Shown piece by piece: positions 5,004 through 5,506 of a stretch of 5,506 nucleotides of DNA (positions are counted from its first letter, which is position 1; every line of letters begins with the position of its first letter). The notes under the pieces were generated by a model that was not told the DNA's origin, searched no databases, and saw nothing but the letters and a program-made list of their open reading frames with translations. This stretch comes from Betaproteobacteria bacterium (GTDB lineage: Bacteria > Pseudomonadota > Gammaproteobacteria > Burkholderiales > Rhodocyclaceae), in the NCBI GenBank assembly GCA_016880375.1, contig JAEHDO010000279.1, forward strand, positions 1 through 5,506, in the 5' to 3' direction. The translations under genes were made by a program, and so were the position numbers.

Positions 5004-5506
5004 ATGCGCGAATTCAAGGACAGGACGGCGGTCATCACCGGTGCGGCCAGCGGCATCGGCCTGGCGCTGGCGCAGCGGGCGGCGCGCGAGGGCATGCGCC
5101 TCGTGCTGGCGGACATCGACGAGGCGAAGCTCGCCGAGGCGGCGCAGACCCTGCCGGTGGCGGCCGAGGCGCTGTGCACCCGCCGCGTCGACGTCAGCCG
5201 CGAGGAGGACATCGCCGCCCTCGCCGACGAGGCCTTCGGCCGCTTCGGCGGCGTGCACCTGCTGTGCAACAACGCCGGCGTCGGCCTGACGCGGCTTGCC
5301 TGGGAACTGACGAGCGCCGACTGGGAATGGATTCTCGGCGTCAACCTGTGGAGCGTGGTGCACGCCATCCACCACTTCGTGCCGCGCATGCTGGCGCAGG
5401 AGGGCGAGAGCCACATGGTGAACACCGCCTCCGTCGCCGGCCTGCTATCCACCCCTGCCATGGCCGCCTACAACGTCAGCAAGCACGGCGTCGTCACGCT
5501 GTCGGA
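5004..5506 (+). CDS. SDR-family NAD(P)-dependent oxidoreductase (N-terminal 167 residues, cut by window end)
   Basis: A classical short-chain dehydrogenase/reductase, open to the right edge. The Rossmann glycine motif TGAASGIG is at 12-19. The acidic ADID (36-39) after the second strand suggests NAD(H) preference (inferred). DVS (63-65), NNAG (89-92) and VNLWS (113-117) follow. The catalytic residues are Ser143 and Y-N-V-S-K (Tyr156, Lys160), with Asn114 completing the tetrad. Classical members are about 250-290 aa, so roughly 100 residues are missing beyond the window. The start is ATG 5004, chosen because REFKDRTAVITGAASG is a normal SDR N-terminus; only a weak GGA lies upstream. The gene is divergent from the minus-strand genes. 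The substrate cannot be told; alcohols, hydroxyacyl compounds and steroids are all possible for this family. Confidence 0.93.
   Translation, partial: MREFKDRTAVITGAASGIGLALAQRAAREGMRLVLADIDEAKLAEAAQTLPVAAEALCTRRVDVSREEDIAALADEAFGRFGGVHLLCNNAGVGLTRLAWELTSADWEWILGVNLWSVVHAIHHFVPRMLAQEGESHMVNTASVAGLLSTPAMAAYNVSKHGVVTLS

Overview
The window is a compact, GC-rich bacterial chromosome segment. Codon use, the protein families and an intergenic palindromic repeat of a type I associate with Burkholderiales/Rhodocyclales genomes suggest a betaproteobacterium. That placement is inference, because the window holds no rRNA or phylogenetic marker. I see no tRNA, insertion sequence, phage or CRISPR signal.

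Seven genes lie on the minus strand and read from about 4900 down to 1. In transcription order they are: a YkgJ-type cysteine-cluster protein (4606-4896); an 86-bp gap filled by a palindromic GC-rich repeat; a GIY-YIG nuclease domain fused in frame to an ArfB-type peptidyl-tRNA hydrolase (3833-4519); an uncharacterised, strongly acidic 148-aa protein (3376-3822); a wax ester synthase/diacylglycerol acyltransferase, WS/DGAT (1904-3379); an alpha/beta hydrolase of a PGAP1/lipase-like type (1101-1892); a second alpha/beta hydrolase resembling the RdmC-type esterases (200-1096); and the first 55 codons of a PIG3-type NAD(P)H:quinone oxidoreductase (1-166). From the fusion gene to the second hydrolase, gene spacings are +10, -4, +11 and +4 nt, so these five genes look like one translationally coupled operon. 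The oxidoreductase follows after 33 nt and probably belongs to it.

A short-chain dehydrogenase (5004 to the window end, incomplete) runs divergently on the plus strand. It is separated from the YkgJ gene by an AT-richer intergenic region that probably carries the promoters.

The functional core looks like a neutral-lipid module: WS/DGAT would join acyl-CoA to an alcohol or diacylglycerol, and the two adjacent serine hydrolases could release or remodel acyl esters. The flanking oxidoreductases could supply or consume alcohols and aldehydes, but that is speculative. The most unusual items are the GIY-YIG/ArfB fusion, which joins a nuclease fold to a ribosome-rescue factor, and the uncharacterised acidic protein wedged between it and WS/DGAT with a 4-nt overlap.
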